Positions 1 to 5,603 of a stretch of 7,918 nt of DNA are shown piece by piece. The translations under genes were made by a program, and so were the position numbers. The stretch covers positions 1 through 7,918 of the forward strand of contig JAEZDW010000316.1 in the NCBI GenBank assembly GCA_023417955.1, given 5' to 3'. Below the pieces are notes generated by a model. It worked only from the letters and a program-made list of their open reading frames with translations. It was not told the origin of the DNA and did no database searches. Origin of the DNA: Bacteroidota bacterium (lineage in GTDB: Bacteria > Bacteroidota > Bacteroidia > Cytophagales > Cyclobacteriaceae). How positions within the stretch are numbered: the first letter of the stretch is position 1; every line of letters begins with the position of its first letter.

Positions 1-207
1 GTATGATACGCCGATGCCAAATAAGAGCAGAACGTTAAATGCTACATTCGCGAGACCGGCGGCGGCAAGGGAGAGTGCGCTGACGTGTCCAACCATCACG
101 TTATCACAAAGACCCATGAGAACGTGGCCGAGATTGCTGAGCATAACGGGTATGGCAAGTTTCAGGTTTTCTTTGACGTGTAGCCTTACCGGTAGGATGG
201 TTGCCAT
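1..207 (-). CDS. MATE-family multidrug efflux transporter, N-terminal part (runs off the left edge)
   Basis: This is the first 69 codons of a gene read leftward; the rest lies outside the window. The translation begins MATILPVRLHVKENLKLAIP and continues with two hydrophobic stretches at about residues 16-35 and 46-69. The pattern 'E-x-L-x-L-A-I-P-V-M' followed by 'M-G-x-x-D-x-V-M-V-G-H' and an Ala/Gly-rich helix is the typical first and second transmembrane region of MATE (NorM/DinF-type) antiporters, which expel cationic drugs or metabolites in exchange for Na+ or H+ at the inner membrane. The start is the ATG at 207-205. An in-frame stop lies a short way upstream and no better start precedes it. 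It begins 13 bp after the Nudix gene stop, so the two are probably cotranscribed. There is no Shine-Dalgarno sequence. The substrate cannot be judged from this fragment. Confidence 0.85.
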   Translation of the reverse strand, partial: MATILPVRLHVKENLKLAIPVMLSNLGHVLMGLCDNVMVGHVSALSLAAAGLANVAFNVLLLFGIGVSY

Positions 208-220
208 TGTGCTGAATGAA

Positions 221-784
221 TCAGATGCCGTGTATGCGCGCGGTCATTAGCAGCCCTAACATGCTCATGCTGTCTGTGATTTCTCCGCGCAAGACCATTT
301 GAACGGCTTCCTTAAGCGGTACTTTCTTCAGTAGCATATCAGCTTCGGTGTCTTCGCGCTCGATCTCACCATGACTCAGCTGCTCGGCGAGGAAGATGAA
401 TCCTTCTTCATCGGTGACTGAATTTGACGTGTGAAGTCTGCACAGTTGTGTCCACTTTCCGGCCGAAATACCCGTCTCTTCTTTGAGTTCGCGCTGCGCG
501 GATATGAGAGGATCGTCACCCATGCGACCGCCGCCTTCGGGAATTTCCCACGAGAATTCATTCAACGTGTAACGGTACTGCCCGACAAGCCACGTGTTAC
601 CTTCGTCGTCAATCGCGACCACGCCAATGGCCTTGTTCTTAAAATGAACCTTTCCATAAATGCCGGGCCCCCCTGCGGGATTAAGGACCTGGTATTCGGT
701 TACCCGGATCCAGGGATTATCGTACTTTTCTTCACCGGAAAGCGTGGTCCATGGATTACGATGCTCGTCGTGTTGGTGTTCCAT
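221..784 (-). CDS. Nudix hydrolase, ADP-ribose pyrophosphatase-like
   Basis: The protein has 187 residues. Members of this group hydrolyse nucleoside diphosphates linked to another moiety, typically ADP-ribose to AMP and ribose 5-phosphate, with Mg2+. The Nudix box runs from G84 to I106: G84, then D90, then R98-E99-L100, E102-E103 and G105-I106. The catalytic metal-binding block REL-x-EE-x-G is intact, but the first conserved Glu of the box (position 90) is Asp. Before it, W74-E80-P82-G84 ('SWEIPEGG') and the strand G68-Q69-Y70-R71 are typical of ADPRase-type Nudix enzymes, which bind the substrate at a dimer interface. Length fits the family (about 180-210). The start is ATG 784-782, with an exact TAGTTTTG promoter element 18 nt upstream. 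The MATE transporter follows 13 bp downstream. Family call is secure; the exact substrate is not. Confidence 0.9.
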   Translation of the reverse strand: MEHQHDEHRNPWTTLSGEEKYDNPWIRVTEYQVLNPAGGPGIYGKVHFKNKAIGVVAIDDEGNTWLVGQYRYTLNEFSWEIPEGGGRMGDDPLISAQRELKEETGISAGKWTQLCRLHTSNSVTDEEGFIFLAEQLSHGEIEREDTEADMLLKKVPLKEAVQMVLRGEITDSMSMLGLLMTARIHGI

Positions 785-802
785 TTTCGTGTATTAGAAA
801 TT

Positions 803-810
803 CAAAACTA
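803..810 (-). promoter_or_regulatory. Bacteroidota-type -7 promoter element for the Nudix gene
   Basis: On the minus strand the sequence reads TAGTTTTG, an exact match to the Bacteroidota -7 consensus TAnnTTTG. It ends 18 nt before the Nudix ATG, so transcription would give a leader of roughly 13-15 nt. No convincing -33 TTTG lies at the expected distance (the bases there read about TTCT), so the call rests on the -7 element and its position in a divergent gap. Confidence 0.55.
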
Positions 811-872
811 TCAAACTTTACCACAGGGAAGAATTCTGGTCGATATTCAGGTAAAAATTCGGACGGGTGCAT

Positions 873-904
873 CTTGGGAGTAACGCCGGCGAATCTTATG
901 TTTG
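873..904 (+). promoter_or_regulatory. Bacteroidota-type promoter for rnhB, abutting the start codon
   Basis: The -7 element TATGTTTG (897-904) matches TAnnTTTG exactly. CTTG at 873-876 supplies a -33 box (TTG) with a 20-nt spacer, within the usual Bacteroidota range of about 17-23. The -7 element ends only 3 nt before the rnhB ATG at 908, so the expected start of transcription falls on or next to the start codon. This suggests a leaderless message or an unusually short leader. Confidence 0.65.
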
Positions 905-907
905 TGA

Positions 908-1528
908 ATGCTCCGGTCTTCATATTCGAAAAAGCATATAGAAGCAGGTTGTGATGAAGCTGGCCGGGGGTGTCTCGCCGGTCCTGTCGTGGCAGCAGCG
1001 GTCGTGCTGCCCAGAAAGTATCGCCATCCTTTGCTAAATGACTCAAAACAATTGACACGCCTGGAACGCGAAGAACTCCGTGAGGAAATCCAGCGCGATG
1101 CGCTGGCCTGGGCAGTAGCCGAGATCAGTCATGATGAAATTGACCGCATAAACATTCTGAAAGCTTCTTTCAAGGCGATGCATGTTGCTATCCAAAAGTT
1201 GACGGTATTGCCATCGTTATTGTTGATCGACGGAAACCGATTTAATCCTTATCCCGAGATTCCGCATAAGTGTATCATTAAAGGCGACGGAAAGTTCCTG
1301 TCGATTGCGGCTGCATCCGTCCTCGCGAAAACCTACCGGGATGAACTTATGATGAAGCTGGCGCTTGAATATCCAGGCTACGGTTGGGAAACAAACATGG
1401 GCTATCCAACAGAAGCGCACCGCGACGGCATTCGGAAGCTGGGCATCACTCCCTATCACAGGAAGACTTTTCAGCTTTTGCCCGCCCAACTTGAGTTGTT
1501 CAACCCAGAACCGTACGAAGTTTGCTGA
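908..1528 (+). CDS. rnhB: Ribonuclease HII
   Basis: RNase HII cuts the RNA strand of RNA/DNA hybrids and nicks 5' of single ribonucleotides misincorporated into DNA, starting ribonucleotide excision repair in the cytoplasm. The 206-residue product carries every family signature: the N-terminal G-C-D16-E17-A-G-R-G active-site block, D108 in 'LLLIDGN', the K125-G126-D127 loop, the A-A-A-S-V-L-A-K-T-Y-R-D motif (about 134-145), and the C-terminal G-Y-P-T...H and H184-R185 region. D16, E17 and D108, with an Asp of the following conserved block, form the metal-binding site in characterised enzymes. Length matches the family (about 200). The start is ATG 908; the ATG at 898 is in another frame. It has its own promoter directly upstream and is followed after 4 bp by the DUF3667 gene, implying cotranscription. 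Confidence 0.96.
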   Translation: MLRSSYSKKHIEAGCDEAGRGCLAGPVVAAAVVLPRKYRHPLLNDSKQLTRLEREELREEIQRDALAWAVAEISHDEIDRINILKASFKAMHVAIQKLTVLPSLLLIDGNRFNPYPEIPHKCIIKGDGKFLSIAAASVLAKTYRDELMMKLALEYPGYGWETNMGYPTEAHRDGIRKLGITPYHRKTFQLLPAQLELFNPEPYEVC

Positions 1529-1532
1529 ATTC

Positions 1533-2396
1533 ATGCGCACTCCCTCTTTTAACTACGACGTAACCAGGATATGCAGGAACTGCGGCAACGACTTCACCGG
1601 TCGTTATTGCAATCATTGTGGCGAGAAAGTGATGATCCCGGCCGATAAATCGCTCGGACGGATGTTCACTCAGTTTTTGAATGCAATCACATTCCTCGAT
1701 AACAAAGCATTCCGGACAGCGAAGATGATTTTCCTTCGACCCGGCGAATTGACGCAAAACGTGATGAACGGAATTCGTGTTCCATTTCTCAAACCTGTAT
1801 CGCTATTCTTCGTGGCAAACCTGCTTTATTTTCTGTTTCCGGTTTTCGATACATTCAACGCGCATTTACGGACACAAATGCACTTCACGCCTTATAGCGC
1901 AATTGCCAGGCAGATGGTTGAAGAAAAACTGGAAACTGACGGAATAACACTCGAGGAGTTTACGGCCCGATATCAGCGCCAATCGACCAACATGGCTAAA
2001 CTATTGCTGATCGTTTTTGTCCTTTTGCTCGCCGTACCTCTCGCGTTGATCAATTATTCAAATCACTACTTTTTTTACGATCACGTTCTCGTATCGCTTG
2101 AGTACAATAGCGTAATCGTTCTTCTGACCCAGATTATCGTGCCGCGGATCTTAATGGCAGTCAGTTTTATCTTTTTTGATTCGGGTGCATTCCTGAACAC
2201 GATTTTCCGCGACAGCGTCTTCAGCTGGCTGACCATCGCTTTCAGCGTCTTCATATTTTTCCGAATGGAAAGAACCGTCTACAATCAGAAAACGAAGACG
2301 GCGTGGATCAAGGCATTGCTCACGCTGCCAAGTTTGTTTATTGCCCTGCACCTATACCGCACCATGCTCTTCTTCATTACAATGTGGACGATATAG
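1533..2396 (+). CDS. DUF3667 family membrane protein with N-terminal zinc ribbon
   Basis: The 287-residue protein starts at ATG 1533, 4 bp after the rnhB stop. A longer frame back to 1365 exists but would lie wholly inside rnhB and precede the conserved part, so I reject it. Near the N terminus is a zinc-ribbon knuckle: C14-x2-C17-x8-C26-x2-C29, in 'CRNCG...YCNHCG'. A conserved block 'F-L-D-N' (54-57), P70-G71 and 'R-V-P-F-L-K-P' (82-88) leads into the membrane part, with hydrophobic segments at about 84-105, 154-173, 188-213, 226-244 and 258-284. This layout is that of DUF3667, a family of unknown function that I know mainly from Bacteroidota. The ribbon is expected on the cytoplasmic side. 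Adjacency to rnhB implies cotranscription but not a shared role. No enzymatic motif is visible. Confidence 0.85.
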   Translation: MRTPSFNYDVTRICRNCGNDFTGRYCNHCGEKVMIPADKSLGRMFTQFLNAITFLDNKAFRTAKMIFLRPGELTQNVMNGIRVPFLKPVSLFFVANLLYFLFPVFDTFNAHLRTQMHFTPYSAIARQMVEEKLETDGITLEEFTARYQRQSTNMAKLLLIVFVLLLAVPLALINYSNHYFFYDHVLVSLEYNSVIVLLTQIIVPRILMAVSFIFFDSGAFLNTIFRDSVFSWLTIAFSVFIFFRMERTVYNQKTKTAWIKALLTLPSLFIALHLYRTMLFFITMWTI

Positions 2397-2411
2397 TCCC
2401 GTTTCTTCCTT

Positions 2412-2419
2412 TACCTTTG
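2412..2419 (+). promoter_or_regulatory. Bacteroidota-type -7 promoter element before the NRDE gene
   Basis: TACCTTTG matches TAnnTTTG exactly and ends 4 nt before the ATG at 2424, in the 27-bp gap after the DUF3667 gene. No good -33 TTG is visible around 2388-2392. If active, transcription would begin at about the A of the start codon. The NRDE gene could also be served by readthrough from rnhB-DUF3667. Confidence 0.5.
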
Positions 2420-2423
2420 TATC

Positions 2424-3191
2424 ATGTGTCTCATTTTTTTTGCGCTTGACCATCATCCGGAGTACAAACTCGTTGTAGCGGGAAACCGCGATGAGTTCTA
2501 TAAAAGAAAGACAGCGGCGGCTGGATTCTGGGGTGACTATCCTGAAATACTTGGAGGCCGCGACCTTGAAGCAATGGGTACCTGGCTTGGGATGACCCGA
2601 ACCGGGCGGATAAGCATGCTTACAAACTATCGCGATCTCCGTACGTTGAAAAGCAACGCACCGTCACGCGGTCATCTCGTTTCTGACTTTCTCAGGTTGA
2701 ATGTGCCTCCTGACGAATATCTGCAACACATTTCTGCTGAAGGGGATCGGTTCAATGGTTTCAATCTGCTCGTCGGTACGCCGGATGAATTCTGGTATTA
2801 TTCCAACTATGGAAACGGAATTGCGAGAATCGGGCAGGGCATTTTTGGATTGAGCAACCACCTTCTTGACACGCCGTGGCCAAAGGTCGCGCGCGGCAAA
2901 TCCGGTTTTGCGTCAATTCTTGATGATCGAATCATTGATACGAATGCACTCTTTCAGTTGCTGTACGATGAAGACGTCGCTGATGACCGACTTCTTCCTG
3001 ATACCGGGCTTCCACTTGAACGTGAACGTGCGTTGTCGTCGATATTTATCAAGACGCCGGACTATGGTTCCCGCTGTTCAACGGTTATCCTCGTCGACCG
3101 TAATAATAAGGTAACATTTAAAGAGCGGGTATTTGATGTAACGACATTCAGTTTTCAGGAACAAACCTTCGAGTTCGTTATAGACGCGTGA
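2424..3191 (+). CDS. NRDE family protein (TANGO2-like)
   Basis: The 255-residue protein begins Met-Cys-Leu-Ile-Phe and carries the family-defining motif N21-R22-D23-E24, within 'VAGNRDEFY'. Other conserved positions are the G-G-R-D block (44-47), G52-T53-W54-L55-G56 and the 'LTNYRD' segment (66-71), then 'RG-L' and 'F-N-G-F-N-L-L' blocks and 'GLSNHLLDTPWPKV' in the middle. Length is typical (about 250). Eukaryotic TANGO2 affects Golgi organisation and lipid metabolism, and relatives in worms and yeast have been proposed to move haem; the bacterial role is not established. The fold is thought to resemble N-terminal nucleophile hydrolases, and Cys2, exposed after Met removal, would be the natural nucleophile; that is inference. 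The start is fixed by the family's 'MC' N terminus. The alpha/beta hydrolase gene follows after 27 bp. Confidence 0.92.
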   Translation: MCLIFFALDHHPEYKLVVAGNRDEFYKRKTAAAGFWGDYPEILGGRDLEAMGTWLGMTRTGRISMLTNYRDLRTLKSNAPSRGHLVSDFLRLNVPPDEYLQHISAEGDRFNGFNLLVGTPDEFWYYSNYGNGIARIGQGIFGLSNHLLDTPWPKVARGKSGFASILDDRIIDTNALFQLLYDEDVADDRLLPDTGLPLERERALSSIFIKTPDYGSRCSTVILVDRNNKVTFKERVFDVTTFSFQEQTFEFVIDA

Positions 3192-3201
3192 TCTCTTTTG
3201 T

Positions 3202-3209
3202 TAACTTTC
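3202..3209 (+). promoter_or_regulatory. Possible -7 element before the alpha/beta hydrolase gene
   Basis: TAACTTTC differs from TAnnTTTG only in its last base and ends 9 nt before the ATG at 3219. No clear -33 element is present. It follows the same placement as the exact matches elsewhere in the window, but is weaker. Confidence 0.3.
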
Positions 3210-3218
3210 CGGACATCC

Positions 3219-4103
3219 ATGGGAAAGCACAAGAAAGATAGGACCCCCTTTATGCTGAAACTCGTACGATGGGGATTCCCGAAACTTGAAGCCTATTCTC
3301 CCGCATTAGCACATCGTTACTTTCTCCGGATATTTTTTACTCCGCTTAAGTATCCTGTTCACGAGAAGGAAGACAAAGCAACCTCCTACGCAAAGTTGTT
3401 CACGTTGACGGCTGCAGATCAAACGGTCCAGGGTTATGTCTGGGGAGAGGAAGGCCCGTATGTACTACTTGTCCACGGATGGGCCGGGCGCGCGACGCAG
3501 TTTCGGCGGTTCGTGAAACCATTGCTGAGAGCAGGTTTCCGCGTGATTGGTTTTGACGGGCCTGCCCACGGCAGGTCTACCGGACGTCGGACCAACCTGT
3601 TTGAATTCCGGGAAACTATTAATAGAATTTATGAAATGCACGGTGAACCCTCGGCGATTATTGCGCATTCCTTCGGTGGCGTTGCTGTCCTTTTTGCTGC
3701 AATGCATGGTCTGCCTGTGCGCAAGCTTGTTAATATCGCGAGCCCGTCTATTGGCGATGAGGTTATCCGAACCTATCTCAAAGCAGTAAATGGTTCATGG
3801 TCAACCGGCCTCTTTTTCAAAGACTACATCAAACGCACGCAAGGGAAAACCTTCGACGAATTCTCAAGCCTGCATTTCGTTCAGAACCTGCCCCAACCAA
3901 TTGACATGATGGTTGTGCAGGACGAAAATGATCGCGAAGTCGAGATGCCTCACGCGGAAGCGTTAATTGAGGCGTATCCGCGTGCCCGACTCCTGCGAAC
4001 GCAAAAGCTTGGACATACCCGTATTCTGAAAGACGACGACGTTATCCGGAAGATTGTCGCGTTCATTACCCGCCATGAAGAACAGCCTCTGAACAACAGT
4101 TAA
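3219..4103 (+). CDS. Alpha/beta hydrolase
   Basis: The 294-residue protein has an alpha/beta-hydrolase fold core from about residue 70. The oxyanion-hole strand ends in L-V-H86-G87-W88, followed by 'V-I-G-F-D-G-P-A-H-G-R-S' (109-120). The nucleophile elbow is A149-H150-S151-F152-G153-G154, where the usual first Gly is Ala, a tolerated small residue. The acid is probably D238 in 'DENDREV', and the base H266 in 'LGHTRIL' completes the triad. About 70 residues precede the core, with basic and aromatic character. There is no signal peptide, so the enzyme is probably cytoplasmic. Substrate is unknown; esterase, lipase or thioesterase activity is possible. I use ATG 3219 rather than the in-frame TTG at 3198: the ATG sits 9 nt after a promoter-like TAACTTTC, and the extension would overlap that element. 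Confidence 0.88.
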   Translation: MGKHKKDRTPFMLKLVRWGFPKLEAYSPALAHRYFLRIFFTPLKYPVHEKEDKATSYAKLFTLTAADQTVQGYVWGEEGPYVLLVHGWAGRATQFRRFVKPLLRAGFRVIGFDGPAHGRSTGRRTNLFEFRETINRIYEMHGEPSAIIAHSFGGVAVLFAAMHGLPVRKLVNIASPSIGDEVIRTYLKAVNGSWSTGLFFKDYIKRTQGKTFDEFSSLHFVQNLPQPIDMMVVQDENDREVEMPHAEALIEAYPRARLLRTQKLGHTRILKDDDVIRKIVAFITRHEEQPLNNS

Positions 4104-4211
4104 TTTGAATTTCCGTTAAACTTTTACGTCCTTTTAGTCGTCTTAACCTGGAAATACAATTTTTGGACGTTGTCCTGTAATGATCGCACTAAAAAATCAA
4201 CCAATTCCGGC
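4104..4211 (+). promoter_or_regulatory. Intergenic region with weak promoter candidates for the ABC ATPase gene
   Basis: This 108-bp gap is AT-rich with no reading frame of note. Two near matches to TAnnTTTG occur, each with one mismatch: TTAATTTG at 4100-4107, overlapping the hydrolase stop, and AATTTTTG at 4158-4165, 46 nt before the ABC start. A small GGAC-GTT-GTCC palindrome (4165-4175) follows the second. There is no GC-rich hairpin with a T run, so no recognisable terminator for the hydrolase gene. Confidence 0.25.
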
Positions 4212-4931
4212 ATGAACATCATCGAAACCAGTCACATCGCCAAGGTCTATAAGATGGGAAACAACATCGTGAACGCGCTTCAGGATGTCACAATATCCAT
4301 TGAAAAAGGCGAGTACGTGGCTTTTATGGGTCCCTCGGGTTCGGGGAAGTCTACGCTCATGAACATTGTAGGGTGCCTCGATACGCCAACCAGCGGTACC
4401 TACATGCTCAATAATCAGTTGGTCAGCGAAATGACCGAAAATGAGCTTGCAGAAATCCGAAACAAGGAAATTGGTTTCGTGTTCCAGACGTTCAACCTGC
4501 TTCCGCGGGCCTCGGCGCTTGAAAATGTGGCACTTCCACTTATTTATGCGGGCTACAGCCGTTCCGAAAGGGAGGAAATCGCAATGGAGGCTCTGAAAAA
4601 TGTGAATCTCGCGGATCGTTATCACCACAAACCAAACGAACTTTCCGGTGGACAGCGTCAACGGGTGGCGATTGCGCGGGCACTTGTAAACAAGCCGTCA
4701 ATTATCCTTGCCGACGAACCGACTGGTAACCTTGATACAAAGACGTCTTACGATATCATGCGCCTGTTCCAGGATCTGCACGACCAGGGCAATACCATCA
4801 TCATGGTAACGCACGAAGACGACATCGCTCACTATGCCCACAGGATCATCCGCCTTCGCGACGGTTTAATAGAGTGGGATCGAAAAAACGAAAACATCAA
4901 CCGCGGGGAACCGGTCACGTCAGGCCACTGA
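4212..4931 (+). CDS. ABC transporter ATP-binding protein, MacB/LolD type
   Basis: The 239-residue nucleotide-binding subunit is complete. Walker A is G40-P-S-G-S-G-K46-S-T; the Q-loop glutamine is Q92 in 'VFQTFNLLP'; the signature is L144-S-G-G-Q148; Walker B ends in D168-E169; the D-loop is G172-N-L-D175; the switch His is H201 in 'VTHEDD'. The 'FQTFNLLP...ENV-LPL' stretch and the overall sequence place it with the MacB/LolD/FtsE group, which power extrusion of lipoproteins, peptides or macrolides through MacB/FtsX-like permeases. No permease gene is adjacent: a hydrolase precedes it and a cobalamin adenosyltransferase follows. The partner must therefore be encoded elsewhere. ATG 4212 is preferred to the in-frame TTG at 4170, because homologues start with a short segment before the first strand (here N2-I-I-E-T). 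Confidence 0.93.
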   Translation: MNIIETSHIAKVYKMGNNIVNALQDVTISIEKGEYVAFMGPSGSGKSTLMNIVGCLDTPTSGTYMLNNQLVSEMTENELAEIRNKEIGFVFQTFNLLPRASALENVALPLIYAGYSRSEREEIAMEALKNVNLADRYHHKPNELSGGQRQRVAIARALVNKPSIILADEPTGNLDTKTSYDIMRLFQDLHDQGNTIIMVTHEDDIAHYAHRIIRLRDGLIEWDRKNENINRGEPVTSGH

Positions 4932-4952
4932 TAAAGGGTTCCGCAATTATCC

Positions 4953-4960
4953 TTACTTTG
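4953..4960 (+). promoter_or_regulatory. Possible -7 element before the adenosyltransferase gene
   Basis: TTACTTTG has one mismatch to TAnnTTTG (second base T for A). It ends 25 nt before the ATG at 4986 and would place the transcript start inside the hairpin described separately. No clear -33 box is seen. Confidence 0.3.
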
Positions 4961-4981
4961 GGCGGGTAATTAGTCGCCCAA
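4958..4981 (+). repeat. 7-bp inverted repeat in the leader of the adenosyltransferase gene
   Basis: TTGGGCG (4958-4964) and CGCCCAA (4975-4981) are perfect inverted copies around a 10-nt AT-rich loop, and the second arm ends 4 nt before the ATG at 4986. It is not followed by a T run, so it is not a standard intrinsic terminator for the ABC gene 27 bp upstream. It could be a protein-binding operator or an mRNA hairpin touching the initiation region. The gap is far too short for a cobalamin riboswitch. Confidence 0.45.
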
Positions 4982-4985
4982 TACC

Positions 4986-5540
4986 ATGAAGATTTATACA
5001 AAAACCGGTGATCAGGGCACGACTGCCCTGTTTGGTGGTAAACGCGTGTCCAAAGCAAACCTTCGGATAGAAACGTATGGCACCATTGATGAACTGAATG
5101 CCTGGATAGGCGTGCTGCGTGACCAGGAGGTAAACCGAAGCCGGCATGCGACACTTGTAGAAATACAGGATCGATTATTTACCATTGGAAGCATTCTCGC
5201 TACCGAACCCGGTAATACAAAAGTTAAAGTTCCCAGGCTATCAGAGGAGGACGTCGCATTTCTTGAAAAGCAGATCGACGAAATGGATGCGATGCTCGAG
5301 CCGATGAAAAGTTTTGTACTACCCGGAGGAGCATCTGCCGTTTCGTTCGGTCACGTTACCCGAACCGTTTGCCGCCGGGCTGAGCGACTCGTAATCGCGT
5401 TAAATGAGGTCGAACCCGTTGAGGGCAGTGTCATCCGGTACATGAACCGCCTTTCAGATTACCTTTTTGTGCTCTGCCGGCTGATGAGCAGGGAATTAGC
5501 AGCACCTGAAACACCGTGGGTTGCCAGGCAGAAGTCCTGA
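4986..5540 (+). CDS. pduO: PduO-type ATP:cob(I)alamin adenosyltransferase
   Basis: The enzyme transfers the 5'-deoxyadenosyl group of ATP to cob(I)alamin, giving coenzyme B12 (adenosylcobalamin) in the cytoplasm. The 184-residue protein has the N-terminal ATP-binding motif T5-K6-T7-G8-D9-x-G-T-T and G17-G-K-R-V-S-K23, then D35-E36-L37-N38. The central F110-V-L-P-G-G115 and H123...R126-T-V-C-R130-R131-A-E-R134 are conserved, as is the C-terminal Y152-M-N-R-L-S-D-Y-L-F161. Length is that of the stand-alone PduO/MMAB family (about 180-200), which works as a trimer. No B12 biosynthesis or B12-dependent enzyme gene is next to it, suggesting a salvage or housekeeping role, for example supplying methylmalonyl-CoA mutase or ribonucleotide reductase. 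The start is ATG 4986, which gives the family's usual 'MKIYTKTGD' N terminus. Confidence 0.95.
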   Translation: MKIYTKTGDQGTTALFGGKRVSKANLRIETYGTIDELNAWIGVLRDQEVNRSRHATLVEIQDRLFTIGSILATEPGNTKVKVPRLSEEDVAFLEKQIDEMDAMLEPMKSFVLPGGASAVSFGHVTRTVCRRAERLVIALNEVEPVEGSVIRYMNRLSDYLFVLCRLMSRELAAPETPWVARQKS

Positions 5541-5541
5541 C

Positions 5542-5555
5542 CTAACATCTGTTAG
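5542..5555 (+). repeat. Small palindrome upstream of ilvE
   Basis: CTAAC and GTTAG flank a 4-nt spacer directly after the adenosyltransferase stop. The arms are only 5 bp and AT-rich, and the run that follows (TAATTTAAGG) is not a terminator tail. The right arm (GTTAG) sits where the -33 region of the candidate ilvE promoter would be, so a repressor site is conceivable, but chance is likely. Confidence 0.2.
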
Positions 5556-5575
5556 TAATTTAAGGCGAGAAGTCC

Positions 5576-5583
5576 TATCTTTC
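5576..5583 (+). promoter_or_regulatory. Possible -7 promoter element of ilvE
   Basis: TATCTTTC differs from TAnnTTTG only in the last base and ends 20 nt before the ilvE ATG. GTTAG at 5551-5555 lies about 20 nt upstream of it, at -33 spacing, but is a poor match to TTTG. Position and spacing favour a real promoter giving a leader of about 15 nt. Confidence 0.4.
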
Positions 5584-5603
5584 GGTCATAACGCATTAAC
5601 CCT

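Noticed and set aside
431..883. Plus-strand open frame of 150 codons
   Set aside because: It is antisense to the Nudix gene, whose motifs are unambiguous, and its translation has no recognisable pattern.
1365..1532. N-terminal extension of the DUF3667 protein
   Set aside because: This part lies entirely within rnhB in another frame. The zinc ribbon starts soon after ATG 1533, which follows the rnhB stop by 4 bp.
4115..4150. GTTAA...TTAAC inverted repeat as a terminator after the alpha/beta hydrolase gene
   Set aside because: The arms are 5 bp and AT-only but for one pair, the loop is over 20 nt, and no T run follows.
4197..4661. Minus-strand open frame of 154 codons
   Set aside because: It is the antisense shadow of the ABC ATPase gene, and its translation shows no domain-like features.
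4932..4985. Cobalamin riboswitch ahead of the adenosyltransferase gene
   Set aside because: The gap is only 54 bp, while cobalamin riboswitches need well over 100 nt. No B12-box-like sequence was seen.
5125..5130. AGGAGG sequences inside genes (also 5245-5250 and 6805-6810)
   Set aside because: No suitable start codon follows at SD spacing and no slippery codon plus stop is present, so they look like ordinary codons for Gln/Glu/Arg-rich stretches.
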